Source: Candidatus Azambacteria bacterium RIFCSPLOWO2_01_FULL_46_26 | GTDB lineage: Bacteria > Patescibacteriota > Minisyncoccia > UBA9936 | Length of the DNA stretch: 38,352 nucleotides | Direction of reading: 5' to 3' | Assembly: GCA_001774105.1 (NCBI GenBank) | Contig: MEYT01000036.1 | Location: forward strand, 1 to 38,352 | Shown here: positions 24,491-33,371 of the stretch, piece after piece | How the letters are laid out: each line of letters begins with the position of its first letter | How positions within the stretch are numbered: the first letter of the stretch is position 1 | The notes under the pieces: generated by a model | Told to the model about the DNA's origin: nothing | Databases searched by the model: none | Seen by the model: only the letters and a program-made list of their open reading frames with translations | Made by a program: the position numbers and the translations under genes

Positions 24491-27043
24491 CTATCCGACA
24501 ATATTAATCAATTTTCCGGGAACAAAAATAATTTTCTTGGCTTCTTTTTCCGCAAGCCATGTCTTAACCTTTTCTCGCCCAAGCGCGAGCCGCGCCGCCT
24601 CTTCCCGAGAAATGCCGGCTGGCGCTTCAAACAGGTCGCGCACTTTGCCGTTGATTTGAACAATCAGAGTAAAAGTTTCTTCTTTAATGAATTTTGGATT
24701 AAATTTCGGCCATTTCGCCAAGTGAACGCTTCCCTTTTCATCCCTTCGACCGCGCTCAGGGCTTGCCGATTGACTCCAAAGTTCTTCGGCTATGTGCGGA
24801 GCAAACGGGGCAAGCAATTTAATTACCAATTTCCAATTTTCAATTTCCAATGATGGTTGTTTTTCCAATTCATTCACTAAAATCATTAAAGAGCTGATCG
24901 CGGTATTATACTGCAAATTTTCAATATCTTCCGTAACTTTTTTGATGGTTTTGTGCAATGCCTTATTTAAGTCATCTTGAGGGCTTTGCCCGAAGGATCT
25001 TTTGAGATTCTTCCCCCGCCTTGGCGGGGTCAGAATGACGGAATGAGTTAATTTCCAAATTCGCTCAAGAAACCTTGTAATACCGCGAATTCCTGTGTCC
25101 CTGAAATCTCCTCCCTGCTCAAACGGCCCCAAAAACATCAAGTACATTCTCAACGTGTCCGCTCCGTAGGCGCGAATATATTCGTCCGGATTGACGACAT
25201 TGCCTTTGGATTTTGACATCTTGGCGCCGTCTTTGATTAAAAGACCATGGGCCCGAAATTTCTTGAACGGCTCTTCAAAATGGATAAAACCCAAATCACG
25301 CAGCGCCATCGCGACAAAGCGGACATATAAAAGATGAAGCACGGCATGTTCGGCGCCGCCGATGTACATATCCACGGGCAACCATTTTCGCGCCAAACGT
25401 GAAAATGCTGAATTTTCAATTTTCAATTTCCAATTTTCAGATGCCATAAGATAACCGAGATAATACCAGGAAGAATCCAAAAACGTGTCGCAGACGTCGG
25501 TTTCGCGGCGCGCCCATGATTTGCATTTTGGACAGCGGACTTTAAAAAATTTTTCCACAATTGCCAGAGGTGACTTTTCCGTTCCGGTCGGCCGGAAATC
25601 TTTAATGTGAGGAAGTTTTACCGGCAAATCCTTTTCCGGAACCGCGTGCCAGCCGGGCATATCTTTTCTTTCTCCTCTTCCCTCATGCCTGCAGGTTTCA
25701 CAAAAAATTAAAGGAATGGGCGCTCCCCAATACCTTTGTCTTGAAATCAGCCAATCGCGCAATCTGAAAGTCGTTTTTTTCTCGGCCAAATCTTTTTTCG
25801 CCAGCCATTCCGCTATCGCATTCTTGGCTTTTTGACAAAACATTCCGGTGAATTCGTTTGAGGCAACCAAGTAACCCTCTTCTTCATATGCCCTCTCAAG
25901 AACCGGGCATTTCGGCTCGGGGTAATTCGGGCAAATTACCATCTTTATGGGCAAGTTAAATTTTTTGGCGAACTCAAAGTCCCTTTGGTCATGCGCCGGA
26001 ACGGCCATAATCGCGCCGGTGCCGTATCCGGCCAAAACATAATCGGCGACAAAAATCGGAATTTCTTCTCCGGTTGCCGGATTTGTCGCTTTGATTCCCT
26101 TAATTTCAACGCCGGTTTTTTCCAGCCCTTCGGCAATCCGTTCAGCTTCTGATTTATTTTTCGCTCCCGCGATATATCTTTTGACTTCTTCCCAATTTTC
26201 AATTTGCAATTTTAAATTTTCAATTTTTGAATGTTCCGGCGCTAAAACAACGTAAGTCGCCCCAAAAAGCGTATCAGCTCGTGTGGTAAAAACCTCAATT
26301 GGAAATTGGAAATTGGGAATTGGAAATTTCACTACTGCTCCTTCCGACTTGCTTATCCAATTCCTTTGGGCGACTTTTATTTTTTCCGACCAGTCGATTT
26401 TTTCAAGATTGTTCAAAAGCCGCTCGGCGTAATCGATAATTTTGAAAAACCACTGCTCAAGCTCTTTTTTAACAACCGCCGTCCCACAGCGCTCACATTC
26501 GCCGGCGATGACCTGCTCGTCGGCAAGCACGGTTTTGCACGACGGACACCAATTGACCGCCTGTTTCTTGCGATACGCCAGTCCGCTCTTAAACATCTGG
26601 ACGAAAATCCACTGGGTCCATTTGTAATATTCCGGGTCGTACGTTTCAAGCCGCTCCTCCCACGCGAAACCGTTGCCGATCATCCGAAGCTGGCGGTAAA
26701 AATTTTTCTCGGAGATTTTCGCCTGATCCGCCGGGTGTTTTCCGATTTTTAGGGCGTAATTTTCCGAATGGATTCCGAAGCCGTCAAGGCCGATCGGCTC
26801 AAACACGTCATGCCCCTGCATTCTTTTGAAACGGCCGTAAATATCCGCGCCGACAAAAGCGTACATATTGCCGACATGCAAACCCTCGGCCGAAGGATAC
26901 GGAAACATCATTAAATTATAAAAAGGCCGTTTTAATTTTTTCTTGCCCCGAGCTTGTCGAGGGGTGAAGTTCGGCTCGTACACGCGCTTCTTTTGCCAAA
27001 TCTTCTGCCACTTCTTTTCAATTTTTTGAGGATTATACTTCAT
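24491..27043 (-). CDS. leuS: Leucyl-tRNA synthetase carrying multiple in-frame repeat insertions
   Basis: MFPYPSAEGLHVGN; GLDGFGIHSENYA; FTTRADTLFGATYVVLAPEH; KMSKSKGNVVNP. Confidence 0.97.
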   Translation of the reverse strand: MKYNPQKIEKKWQKIWQKKRVYEPNFTPRQARGKKKLKRPFYNLMMFPYPSAEGLHVGNMYAFVGADIYGRFKRMQGHDVFEPIGLDGFGIHSENYALKIGKHPADQAKISEKNFYRQLRMIGNGFAWEERLETYDPEYYKWTQWIFVQMFKSGLAYRKKQAVNWCPSCKTVLADEQVIAGECERCGTAVVKKELEQWFFKIIDYAERLLNNLEKIDWSEKIKVAQRNWISKSEGAVVKFPIPNFQFPIEVFTTRADTLFGATYVVLAPEHSKIENLKLQIENWEEVKRYIAGAKNKSEAERIAEGLEKTGVEIKGIKATNPATGEEIPIFVADYVLAGYGTGAIMAVPAHDQRDFEFAKKFNLPIKMVICPNYPEPKCPVLERAYEEEGYLVASNEFTGMFCQKAKNAIAEWLAKKDLAEKKTTFRLRDWLISRQRYWGAPIPLIFCETCRHEGRGERKDMPGWHAVPEKDLPVKLPHIKDFRPTGTEKSPLAIVEKFFKVRCPKCKSWARRETDVCDTFLDSSWYYLGYLMASENWKLKIENSAFSRLARKWLPVDMYIGGAEHAVLHLLYVRFVAMALRDLGFIHFEEPFKKFRAHGLLIKDGAKMSKSKGNVVNPDEYIRAYGADTLRMYLMFLGPFEQGGDFRDTGIRGITRFLERIWKLTHSVILTPPRRGKNLKRSFGQSPQDDLNKALHKTIKKVTEDIENLQYNTAISSLMILVNELEKQPSLEIENWKLVIKLLAPFAPHIAEELWSQSASPERGRRDEKGSVHLAKWPKFNPKFIKEETFTLIVQINGKVRDLFEAPAGISREEAARLALGREKVKTWLAEKEAKKIIFVPGKLINIVG
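24825..24850. repeat. In-frame heptamer repeat insert in leuS (D)
   Basis: Minus strand ATTGGAA ATTGAAA ATTGGAA; encodes LEIENWKLV. Confidence 0.85.
24971..25039. repeat. 69-bp cloverleaf palindromic element inserted in frame in leuS
   Basis: Outer arms GTCATCTTGA / TCAGAATGAC, internal hairpins GGGCTTTGCCC, GAAGGATC..GATTCTTC and CCCCGCCTTGGCGGGG; exactly 23 codons. Confidence 0.85.
25411..25439. repeat. In-frame heptamer repeat insert in leuS (C)
   Basis: Minus strand ATTGGAA ATTGAAA ATTGAAA; encodes ENWKLKIENS. Confidence 0.85.
26193..26228. repeat. In-frame heptamer repeat insert in leuS (B)
   Basis: Minus strand ATTGAAA ATTTAAA ATTGCAA ATTGAAA; encodes KIENLKLQIEN. Confidence 0.85.
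26295..26330. repeat. In-frame heptamer repeat insert in leuS (A), opposite orientation
   Basis: Minus strand AATTCCC AATTTCC AATTTCC; encodes FPIPNFQFPI. Confidence 0.85.
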
Positions 27044-27186
27044 CTTATTTAAAATTGTATGCCAAAAAAATTAAATTGTAAACCTCCGTATTCGGGTTCA
27101 CTTGTTTTGGTATTTTGGAATGTGATATAATGTTAAAGTGAAATAAAAGAAATTTAAATAATGGCGTTGAAAGATTCTTTCTTTGA

Positions 27187-27780
27187 ATGTCGTTTAAAAA
27201 ATTTTATCAAACCATTATGAACCAAGCACTGATCAATTATATCCAAAAAGCGAAAGCGGCCGGAAGGAGCGAGGAGGAAATCAAGAACACGGCTCTCGGA
27301 ATGGGTTGGAAAGAAAATGACGTAATGGAAGCGTTTAAGGCCGCTACAGGCGAGAGCGTTCCCGTTCCGCCGCCAACCCCTGAGGCCGCGATGGCTCAAG
27401 CCGTCCCGTCAAAGGCGTTTTCCGCCAAACTCATTTTAATAATAATTGGCGCTGTCGCGCTCTTAATCATTGGCGGAGGATCGGCCTATTATTTTCTTGT
27501 CATAAAACCGGCGCAAGAAGCGGCACAACAGCCGCCGATTGAACAGCCTGCCTCGCCGGCAGGCGGGCCGCAAGTCCCGACTCCGCCGGAAGAGCAACCG
27601 ATAGCGCCGCCAGAAGAAATTCAACCGCCCGAGGCACAACCATCGGAGATTCCGCCGACCGGAACCGAGACGGCGCCGACGGAACCAACCGAACCGCAAC
27701 CGGAAGCACAGCCCCAACCGGAACTTCCGTCACCTCCGCCTCCACCGCCTCCTCCTCCCGACGCGCCGCCGTCCCCTTAA
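27187..27780 (+). CDS. Single-TM protein with a Pro-rich C-terminus (unknown)
   Basis: N-terminal SHOCT-like helical segment ALINYIQKAKAAGRSEEEIKNTALGMGW, TM helix, then PPPPPPPPP tail. Confidence 0.75.
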   Translation: MSFKKFYQTIMNQALINYIQKAKAAGRSEEEIKNTALGMGWKENDVMEAFKAATGESVPVPPPTPEAAMAQAVPSKAFSAKLILIIIGAVALLIIGGGSAYYFLVIKPAQEAAQQPPIEQPASPAGGPQVPTPPEEQPIAPPEEIQPPEAQPSEIPPTGTETAPTEPTEPQPEAQPQPELPSPPPPPPPPPDAPPSP

Positions 27781-27796
27781 GTCGGCAATGTAAAAC

Positions 27797-27826
27797 AAAA
27801 CTCGGCTGTTCTTAAGCCGAGTTTTT
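27797..27826. terminator. Bidirectional terminator
   Basis: AAAACTCGGCT-GTTCTTA-AGCCGAGTTTTTT. Confidence 0.8.
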
Positions 27827-28579
27827 TAATGAGTCAACAACTTTTACTTTTGGGGCATTTTTCAGCCACTCAATTTTTTTATTTTGCGAACAATCGGGAT
27901 TAAACCATTCGCACAATTTTTGGGCGTCTTCTTTCCAAAGCCGGATACAACCGTGGCTGGCGCGATAGCCGGGCAAAGCGCCGCCGTGCAACCAGTAAGC
28001 GATTCCGCGACTGCTTTGATAAAACATCATTGCGTAAGGCATGGGGACGGGCTTGCCGGTCGGGTCTTTATAAATCGAGGAATAATGATCGCGGTCAACG
28101 GCCAGAATTTTGAAATCGCCGGTCGGCGTTTTACAGGTTCGCCAGAATTTTCTTTTATCAAGGCACTTCGGCGCGGCCGAAGAAATCGGACCGCCAAAAA
28201 CCAAATTGCCGAATTCGTAAGCGCCGAACCATTATTCTTCCAAATCCACCAAAATGAATTTTTCTTCGTTCTTTGCTTCTTCAAAAAACGCTGGCAGAGG
28301 CGAATATCCGGCGGCTTGCTCCAAATCAACCGGCACCTTTATTTTTTGTCCCGCAAACAAATGGTCTTTGTCCAACCGGTTGAACCTGGCGATAACGCGC
28401 CATTTTTCGCCGAAAAGTTTTTCGAAAGTATCGCCCTTTTTTACCGTGTAAACCTCGCTTGCGACTTTATTCTGCGAAGGAAATCTCTCCAAATCTTTCG
28501 CCTCGGCCGGAGACAATTTGCCGACATTTAATAAAATGAGGAAAAATAAAAAGACAATTCCCTTCTTCACGACCCTCAC
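27812..28579 (-). pseudogene. LysM + L,D-transpeptidase (YkuD), interrupted by one in-frame TAA at 28232-28234
   Basis: LysM VYTVKKGDTFEKLFGEKWRVIARFN in 28232-28579 and YkuD HGGALPGYRASHGCIRLW in 27812-28204, both in the same frame. Confidence 0.8.
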
Positions 28580-28622
28580 CTCCTTTTAAAAGAGCGTGTA
28601 AAAAATAATTATACCAGAAATC

Positions 28623-29489
28623 TCAAATTCCAAAAAGAGTCCGTGCGTTCAGAGTGGTTTGACGGGCGACTTCTTCAAAAGAAACCCCTTTCAATTCGGC
28701 GATCTTTTTTGCCGCTTCTTCAACGTAAAGCGGCTCGTTTCTTTTTCCCCGGTACGGAACCGGCGCGACGTAAGGCGCGTCGGTCTCAACCATTATCTTT
28801 TCAAGCGGCGCGATTTTAATCACCTCGTTCCAGTCCTTGACGAAAGTGATGACGCCGGTAAAAGAAATCAAAAAATCCAATTCAAACAATATTTCCGCCT
28901 CGTTCAACGTTCCGGCGAAAAAATGATTGACCCCTTTCAGTTTCGGCTCTTTCTTTTTGGCTTCTTTCAAAATCGCGAGCATGTCCTGATAAGCGTCTTT
29001 TTGGCCGAAAGACGAGTCCCTGCAGTGAATTATCGCCGGCTTTTTGGCTTTAGCCGCCAATTCAAGATGTTTCGCGAATATTTCTTTTTGTTTTTCTTGC
29101 GCCCGCGCCTTTTCCCCCTCGCTTAAGTCCTTAAGATGAAAATAATCAAGGCCGGTTTCGCCAACGGCAACGGCTTTCGGATTTTTCGCCAGCTCCGAAT
29201 ATTTTTCAAAATCAAACTCTTCGGCTTTCGTTTTAAATTTTACGAGTTCGTCAAGTTCCGAAGAATCGTAATGGCCTTCAAGCAAATGAATCGGATGAAG
29301 GCCGACTGCGGCATAGACCCCTTCCTCGTAATTTTGAGCCATTCTTATGGCCCGCTCGGAAGTGGAATACTGGGAGCCGACATTAATCAACCAGACGCCC
29401 GCCTTAAGCGCGCGCTCAATCACTTCTTTCCCGTCCTCTTTGAAGGCCGAAAAATTCACGTGTGTATGAGTGTCTATGAGTTTTGGCAT
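28623..29489 (-). CDS. TatD family metal-dependent hydrolase
   Basis: LIDTHTHVNFSAF; GETGLDYFH; METDAPYVAPVPYRGKRNEP. Confidence 0.95.
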   Translation of the reverse strand: MPKLIDTHTHVNFSAFKEDGKEVIERALKAGVWLINVGSQYSTSERAIRMAQNYEEGVYAAVGLHPIHLLEGHYDSSELDELVKFKTKAEEFDFEKYSELAKNPKAVAVGETGLDYFHLKDLSEGEKARAQEKQKEIFAKHLELAAKAKKPAIIHCRDSSFGQKDAYQDMLAILKEAKKKEPKLKGVNHFFAGTLNEAEILFELDFLISFTGVITFVKDWNEVIKIAPLEKIMVETDAPYVAPVPYRGKRNEPLYVEEAAKKIAELKGVSFEEVARQTTLNARTLFGI

Positions 29490-29492
29490 GAT

Positions 29493-30980
29493 TTATTTAG
29501 GCAATCTCGGAAATAATGACGCTTGTTTTTTAATCGCAAATTTATTGTCCCACTCGTCTTTCGCGGTTTTTTCAATACCCAATTGCTCAAAAATTTTGTC
29601 CGCGGTCTTGGGCATAAACGGCTCCAAAAGCCACGCGATATGCGCGAGGGAAGTTAAAAGGTTAAGCATCGCCTGATCGAACTCTTTCTCCTTGCCCTGT
29701 TTCAGCAACTCCCACGGTTTTTCTTTGTCAACATATTCGTCGCAAAAACCGATAAGCCGCCAGATTGTTTCAAGCGCCTCGTTAAATTTCATTTCGGCCA
29801 AGTGCTTTTCGTAGTTCTCCCAAGCCCTGTCTATTATTTCCCGAACGTCGGCTGAAATTTTTAATTCCTTTTTGGCGGTTCTTTTTTCCGCCAAAGTCAG
29901 GACGCGCGCGACAAGATTTCCCAGGCCGTTGGCAAGGTCGGCATTATACCGCTCCTCAAACTTCTCGAAAGTAAAATCGCCGTCCTCGGTCGGAGGAATT
30001 TCCCGCAGAAGATAATATCTCGCCGCGTCCGCGCCATATTTTTTAATAACCTCAAAAGGATCAATCACGTTGCCCAATGTCTTTGACATTTTTTGGCCGC
30101 CGGAAGTGATAAAGCCGTGAACGAAAAGATTTTTCGGCAAGGGAAGCCCGGCCGAAAGAAGCATCGCCAGCCAGATTAAAGCGTGAAATCTCAAAATGTC
30201 TTTGCCAATAATGTGAACATCGGCCGGCCAATATTTCTGAAAATTCTCGCCGTCCTCCGCATACCCAAGAAGAGAAATGTAGTTCACGAGGGCGTCGCTC
30301 CAAACGTATATCGTGTGAGTCGGGTCGTCGGGAACCGGAATACCCCACGAAAGGTCTTTGGAAGGCCTTGAAAAACTCACATCTTCAACTCCCTCGGCGA
30401 TGAACGAAAGAATTTCGTTTTTTCGCCCGGCCGGAACGATTTTAAATTCCTCGGTTCGGATGATTGACTCCAATTCGTTCGCGTAGCGCGAAAGCCGGAA
30501 AAAATAATTTTCTTCCTCAATTGTTTCCGGTTCTTTAAAATGAATCGGGCATTTTCCGTCTTTCAATTCCGAGGACTTCATAAACGCCTCATGCCCCACG
30601 CAGTAAAGCCCTTTGTAATTGGCCTTGTAAATATCCCCTTTGTTTACCAGTTTTCGCCACATTTTTTCAACTGCCGGCCAGTGCCTTTTTTGGTCCGTGG
30701 TGCGGACAAAATCGTTGTTGGAAATATTTAAGGCGCCGGCCAATTCTTTAAATTTGGCCGCGGTTTCATCAACGAACTCTCCAACCGGTTTTCCCGCCTT
30801 TTCCGCGGCTTCAACAATCTTCCGGCCGTGCTCATCGGTTCCGGTCAAAAAGAAAACATCGTCTCCTTTAAGCCGCTTCCAGCGAGCCAAAACATCCGCC
30901 TGCGCCAATTCCAGCGCGTATCCGATATGCGGCAGGGCGTTCACATAAGCAATTGAAGTGGTGATATAAAATTTGCCCAT
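29493..30980 (-). CDS. metG: Methionyl-tRNA synthetase (start MGKFYITTS)
   Basis: FYITTSIAYVNALPHIGYALE; GTDEHGRKI; KMSKTLGNVIDP. Confidence 0.96.
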   Translation of the reverse strand: MGKFYITTSIAYVNALPHIGYALELAQADVLARWKRLKGDDVFFLTGTDEHGRKIVEAAEKAGKPVGEFVDETAAKFKELAGALNISNNDFVRTTDQKRHWPAVEKMWRKLVNKGDIYKANYKGLYCVGHEAFMKSSELKDGKCPIHFKEPETIEEENYFFRLSRYANELESIIRTEEFKIVPAGRKNEILSFIAEGVEDVSFSRPSKDLSWGIPVPDDPTHTIYVWSDALVNYISLLGYAEDGENFQKYWPADVHIIGKDILRFHALIWLAMLLSAGLPLPKNLFVHGFITSGGQKMSKTLGNVIDPFEVIKKYGADAARYYLLREIPPTEDGDFTFEKFEERYNADLANGLGNLVARVLTLAEKRTAKKELKISADVREIIDRAWENYEKHLAEMKFNEALETIWRLIGFCDEYVDKEKPWELLKQGKEKEFDQAMLNLLTSLAHIAWLLEPFMPKTADKIFEQLGIEKTAKDEWDNKFAIKKQASLFPRLPK

Positions 30981-31040
30981 TTTATAGAAATTTTTGAGCT
31001 CCACTTTGGGGCGAAAAAAATTTCGCAACAAAATGGAGCA

Positions 31041-31140
31041 CCCAGCACATAAATTTACATTTGTCGCAACTACAAACTATGATTATTTCTAGGTAGCCAT
31101 TGTTTATACCTCGCCGACTATTGTAAATTTATGTGCTGGG
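31041..31140. repeat. 100-bp palindromic (MITE-like) element in the metG leader / rsmI-metG interval
   Basis: Perfect 19-bp arms CCCAGCACATAAATTTACA / TGTAAATTTATGTGCTGGG, extended imperfectly to about 26 bp. Confidence 0.9.
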
Positions 31141-31154
31141 TAAAGGTTTTGTTA

Positions 31155-31868
31155 TCAAAAATCCTGCGCCTGCGGCTTAGATTTTTGAACAAAGCCCTTT
31201 ACAACAATCACAAACTCTCCCAATATTTTATCAGTTTTCAGCGATTCAATCACTTTTTCGGGATTGCCACGATAGGTCGTTTCAAACTTTTTTGTCAGTT
31301 CGCGGCAGACGACGAGATTCGCATCCGGCGCGAAATTTTTGACTTCTTCAAACGCTTTCAAAATCCGATGAGGCGATTCGTAAAAAACAACGATTCTTTT
31401 TTTCGCTTCCTCGGCCAAATTCCGGAAAAAGGTCTGCCGTCCCTTTTTGTGTGGCGGAAATCCCAGAAACAAGAATTCATCTGCCGGAAAACCGGAAATA
31501 GAAAGTGCGGCGATAAGCGCGCAAGGCCCGGGAACGGAAACAATTTTTACTTCGTTTCCAAACCTTTCAACAACCGCCTCAACCAGCTTCCCGCCCGGGT
31601 CGGAAATTCCGGGCGTGCCCGCGTCGGACACATACGCGAGATTTTTGCCGCTTTCAAGCAGCTCAATAATTTGTTCCGTTTTTGCCGCTCCCGAATGCTG
31701 AAAATAACTTAGAGTCGGGGTCTTGATGTCGTATCGTTCCAAAAGTTTTTTCGTAACCCGCGTGTCTTCGCAAACAATCATATCAACCTCTTTCAAAATC
31801 CGCAAAACCCTCAAAGAAACATCTTCAAGATTGCCTATCGGCGTGGCGACAATATATAATGTAGTCAT
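31155..31868 (-). CDS. rsmI: 16S rRNA (cytidine1402-2'-O)-methyltransferase
   Basis: MTTLYIVATPIGNLEDVSLRVLRIL; CEDTRVTKKLL; SDAGTPGISDPG. Confidence 0.96.
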   Translation of the reverse strand: MTTLYIVATPIGNLEDVSLRVLRILKEVDMIVCEDTRVTKKLLERYDIKTPTLSYFQHSGAAKTEQIIELLESGKNLAYVSDAGTPGISDPGGKLVEAVVERFGNEVKIVSVPGPCALIAALSISGFPADEFLFLGFPPHKKGRQTFFRNLAEEAKKRIVVFYESPHRILKAFEEVKNFAPDANLVVCRELTKKFETTYRGNPEKVIESLKTDKILGEFVIVVKGFVQKSKPQAQDF

Positions 31869-32318
31869 ATGATTCTCACTCCTCATGTTTTAACCGGCGC
31901 CCTAATCGGCGCGCAAACAACGAATCCCCTTGCCGCGTTTGTTTTCGGCCTCGTTTCACATTATCTGATAGACAAAATTCCCCATTGGGATTACGACATC
32001 AAAAAAATTGAAGAAAAATCCGGCGGCGGTAAAGTCATAACGCAATGGCTGAAAATCGGATTTGACCTCTCGCTTCCTTTTTTCATTATGGGATTTCTCG
32101 CGCCAAACGAACAAATTTTAAAACTTTCATTACTCGGCGCGGCTGGCGCGACATTGCCGGATTTTCTCGTGTATCTCAGTTGGCGATTTCCAATGAAAAT
32201 TTTAACCGCTCACGCCAAATTTCACGACAAAAACCACTCAAAAATAAAATTAGGCCTCTTGGCCGGCCCGGTGAGTTATCTCGCGATTATTTTCCTTTTC
32301 CTCCTTCTTTATCCTTAA
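31869..32318 (+). CDS. Small membrane protein with conserved His/Asp (metal-dependent hydrolase-like)
   Basis: MILTPHVLTGALIGA...FGLVSHYLIDKIPHWDYD. Confidence 0.7.
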   Translation: MILTPHVLTGALIGAQTTNPLAAFVFGLVSHYLIDKIPHWDYDIKKIEEKSGGGKVITQWLKIGFDLSLPFFIMGFLAPNEQILKLSLLGAAGATLPDFLVYLSWRFPMKILTAHAKFHDKNHSKIKLGLLAGPVSYLAIIFLFLLLYP

Positions 32319-32325
32319 AATCGCT

Positions 32326-33348
32326 TTAGGCCTCAATCTTCCTCTTTTCAAAATCGCTCCAAAACTCGCCAAGCATCGCGGCAACGGGAACGCTGATCAG
32401 CATCCCAAGAATTCCGCCCAAGCGGAATCCTATCAGCAGGGACAAAATTACCACCACCGGACTCAAGCCGACAATCTTGCGCATCACCTGCGGAACAATC
32501 ACATGATTCTCAAACTGCTGAATAATAACGAACAAAAGCAAAACCATCGCTCCCAAAAACAAATCCTGAACCGCCGCCAGCAGCACGGCGATTGTTCCGG
32601 AAATCAACACCCCAACAATCGGCATCAATTCGGCAATGCCGGCAATGATGGCCAAAACCAGGGCGTATTTTACGCCCAAGAGCAAAAGCCCAATATAAAC
32701 CGCCACGCCGACAACAAAGCCGAGCAAAAGCTGGCCCTGTGCCCACCGGCCGATTTTTCTTTTTGAGCGAGTCCAGAGATCCATCACATACTCTTCATAA
32801 TGAAGAGGGGTGAGCGCTCTCAAAAAATTATCAATGCCGCGCGGTTGGATTGAAAGATAAAACGAGATGACGACGGTCAGAACCAAAGAAGTAATGCCGC
32901 CGAAAACGGCTATCACCGCCTCTAAGCTGTTGGAAGCAACCAGACCCAAACTGCCTTCCAGTTGCCGCAGGAAACCTTTCAGGGTCTCTGTTAAATTTTG
33001 TTCGGTGGCCGGCTGAATCGTCCGGATAAAGGAGTTGATTTTTTCAACATAAGCCGGCATTACGGCGGAAAGTTCCCGGATCTCCATCAAAAGCACGGGG
33101 ACGATCAAATAAACAAGAAAACCGATGAAGCCGAAAGCAGTCAGATAGACTGCCAAAACCGTGAAAATTCTGGAAACGCCTTTTTTTTCAAACCATTGCG
33201 CCAGAGGGTCAATGGCCGAGGCAATGACCAGAGCCAAAAACAAAATTGCCGCGATGTCGCGCACGGCGTAAAGAAAAACAATCAATAAAAAAACGAGTAA
33301 AATTCTGAAAATCGTCGGCCAAGAAATTTCGATTGTTCTTTTTTCCAT
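32326..33348 (-). CDS. AI-2E family transporter
   Basis: YAVRDIAAILFLALVIASAIDPLAQWFEKKGVSR; IQQFENHVIVPQVMRKIVGLSPVVVILSLLIG. Confidence 0.93.
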   Translation of the reverse strand: MEKRTIEISWPTIFRILLVFLLIVFLYAVRDIAAILFLALVIASAIDPLAQWFEKKGVSRIFTVLAVYLTAFGFIGFLVYLIVPVLLMEIRELSAVMPAYVEKINSFIRTIQPATEQNLTETLKGFLRQLEGSLGLVASNSLEAVIAVFGGITSLVLTVVISFYLSIQPRGIDNFLRALTPLHYEEYVMDLWTRSKRKIGRWAQGQLLLGFVVGVAVYIGLLLLGVKYALVLAIIAGIAELMPIVGVLISGTIAVLLAAVQDLFLGAMVLLLFVIIQQFENHVIVPQVMRKIVGLSPVVVILSLLIGFRLGGILGMLISVPVAAMLGEFWSDFEKRKIEA

Positions 33349-33371
33349 ATACCTTAATTATATCCTTTCTT

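Noticed and set aside
27187-27780. Poly-proline tail as a novel system component
   Set aside because: Pro-rich C-termini on single-TM proteins are common in CPR-like genomes; no specific partner evident
27812-28579. Stop codon reassignment (TAA read as Gln) to explain the split L,D-transpeptidase
   Set aside because: Other genes such as ftsA end in TAA at the expected length and no other gene shows internal TAA; a single mutation is simpler
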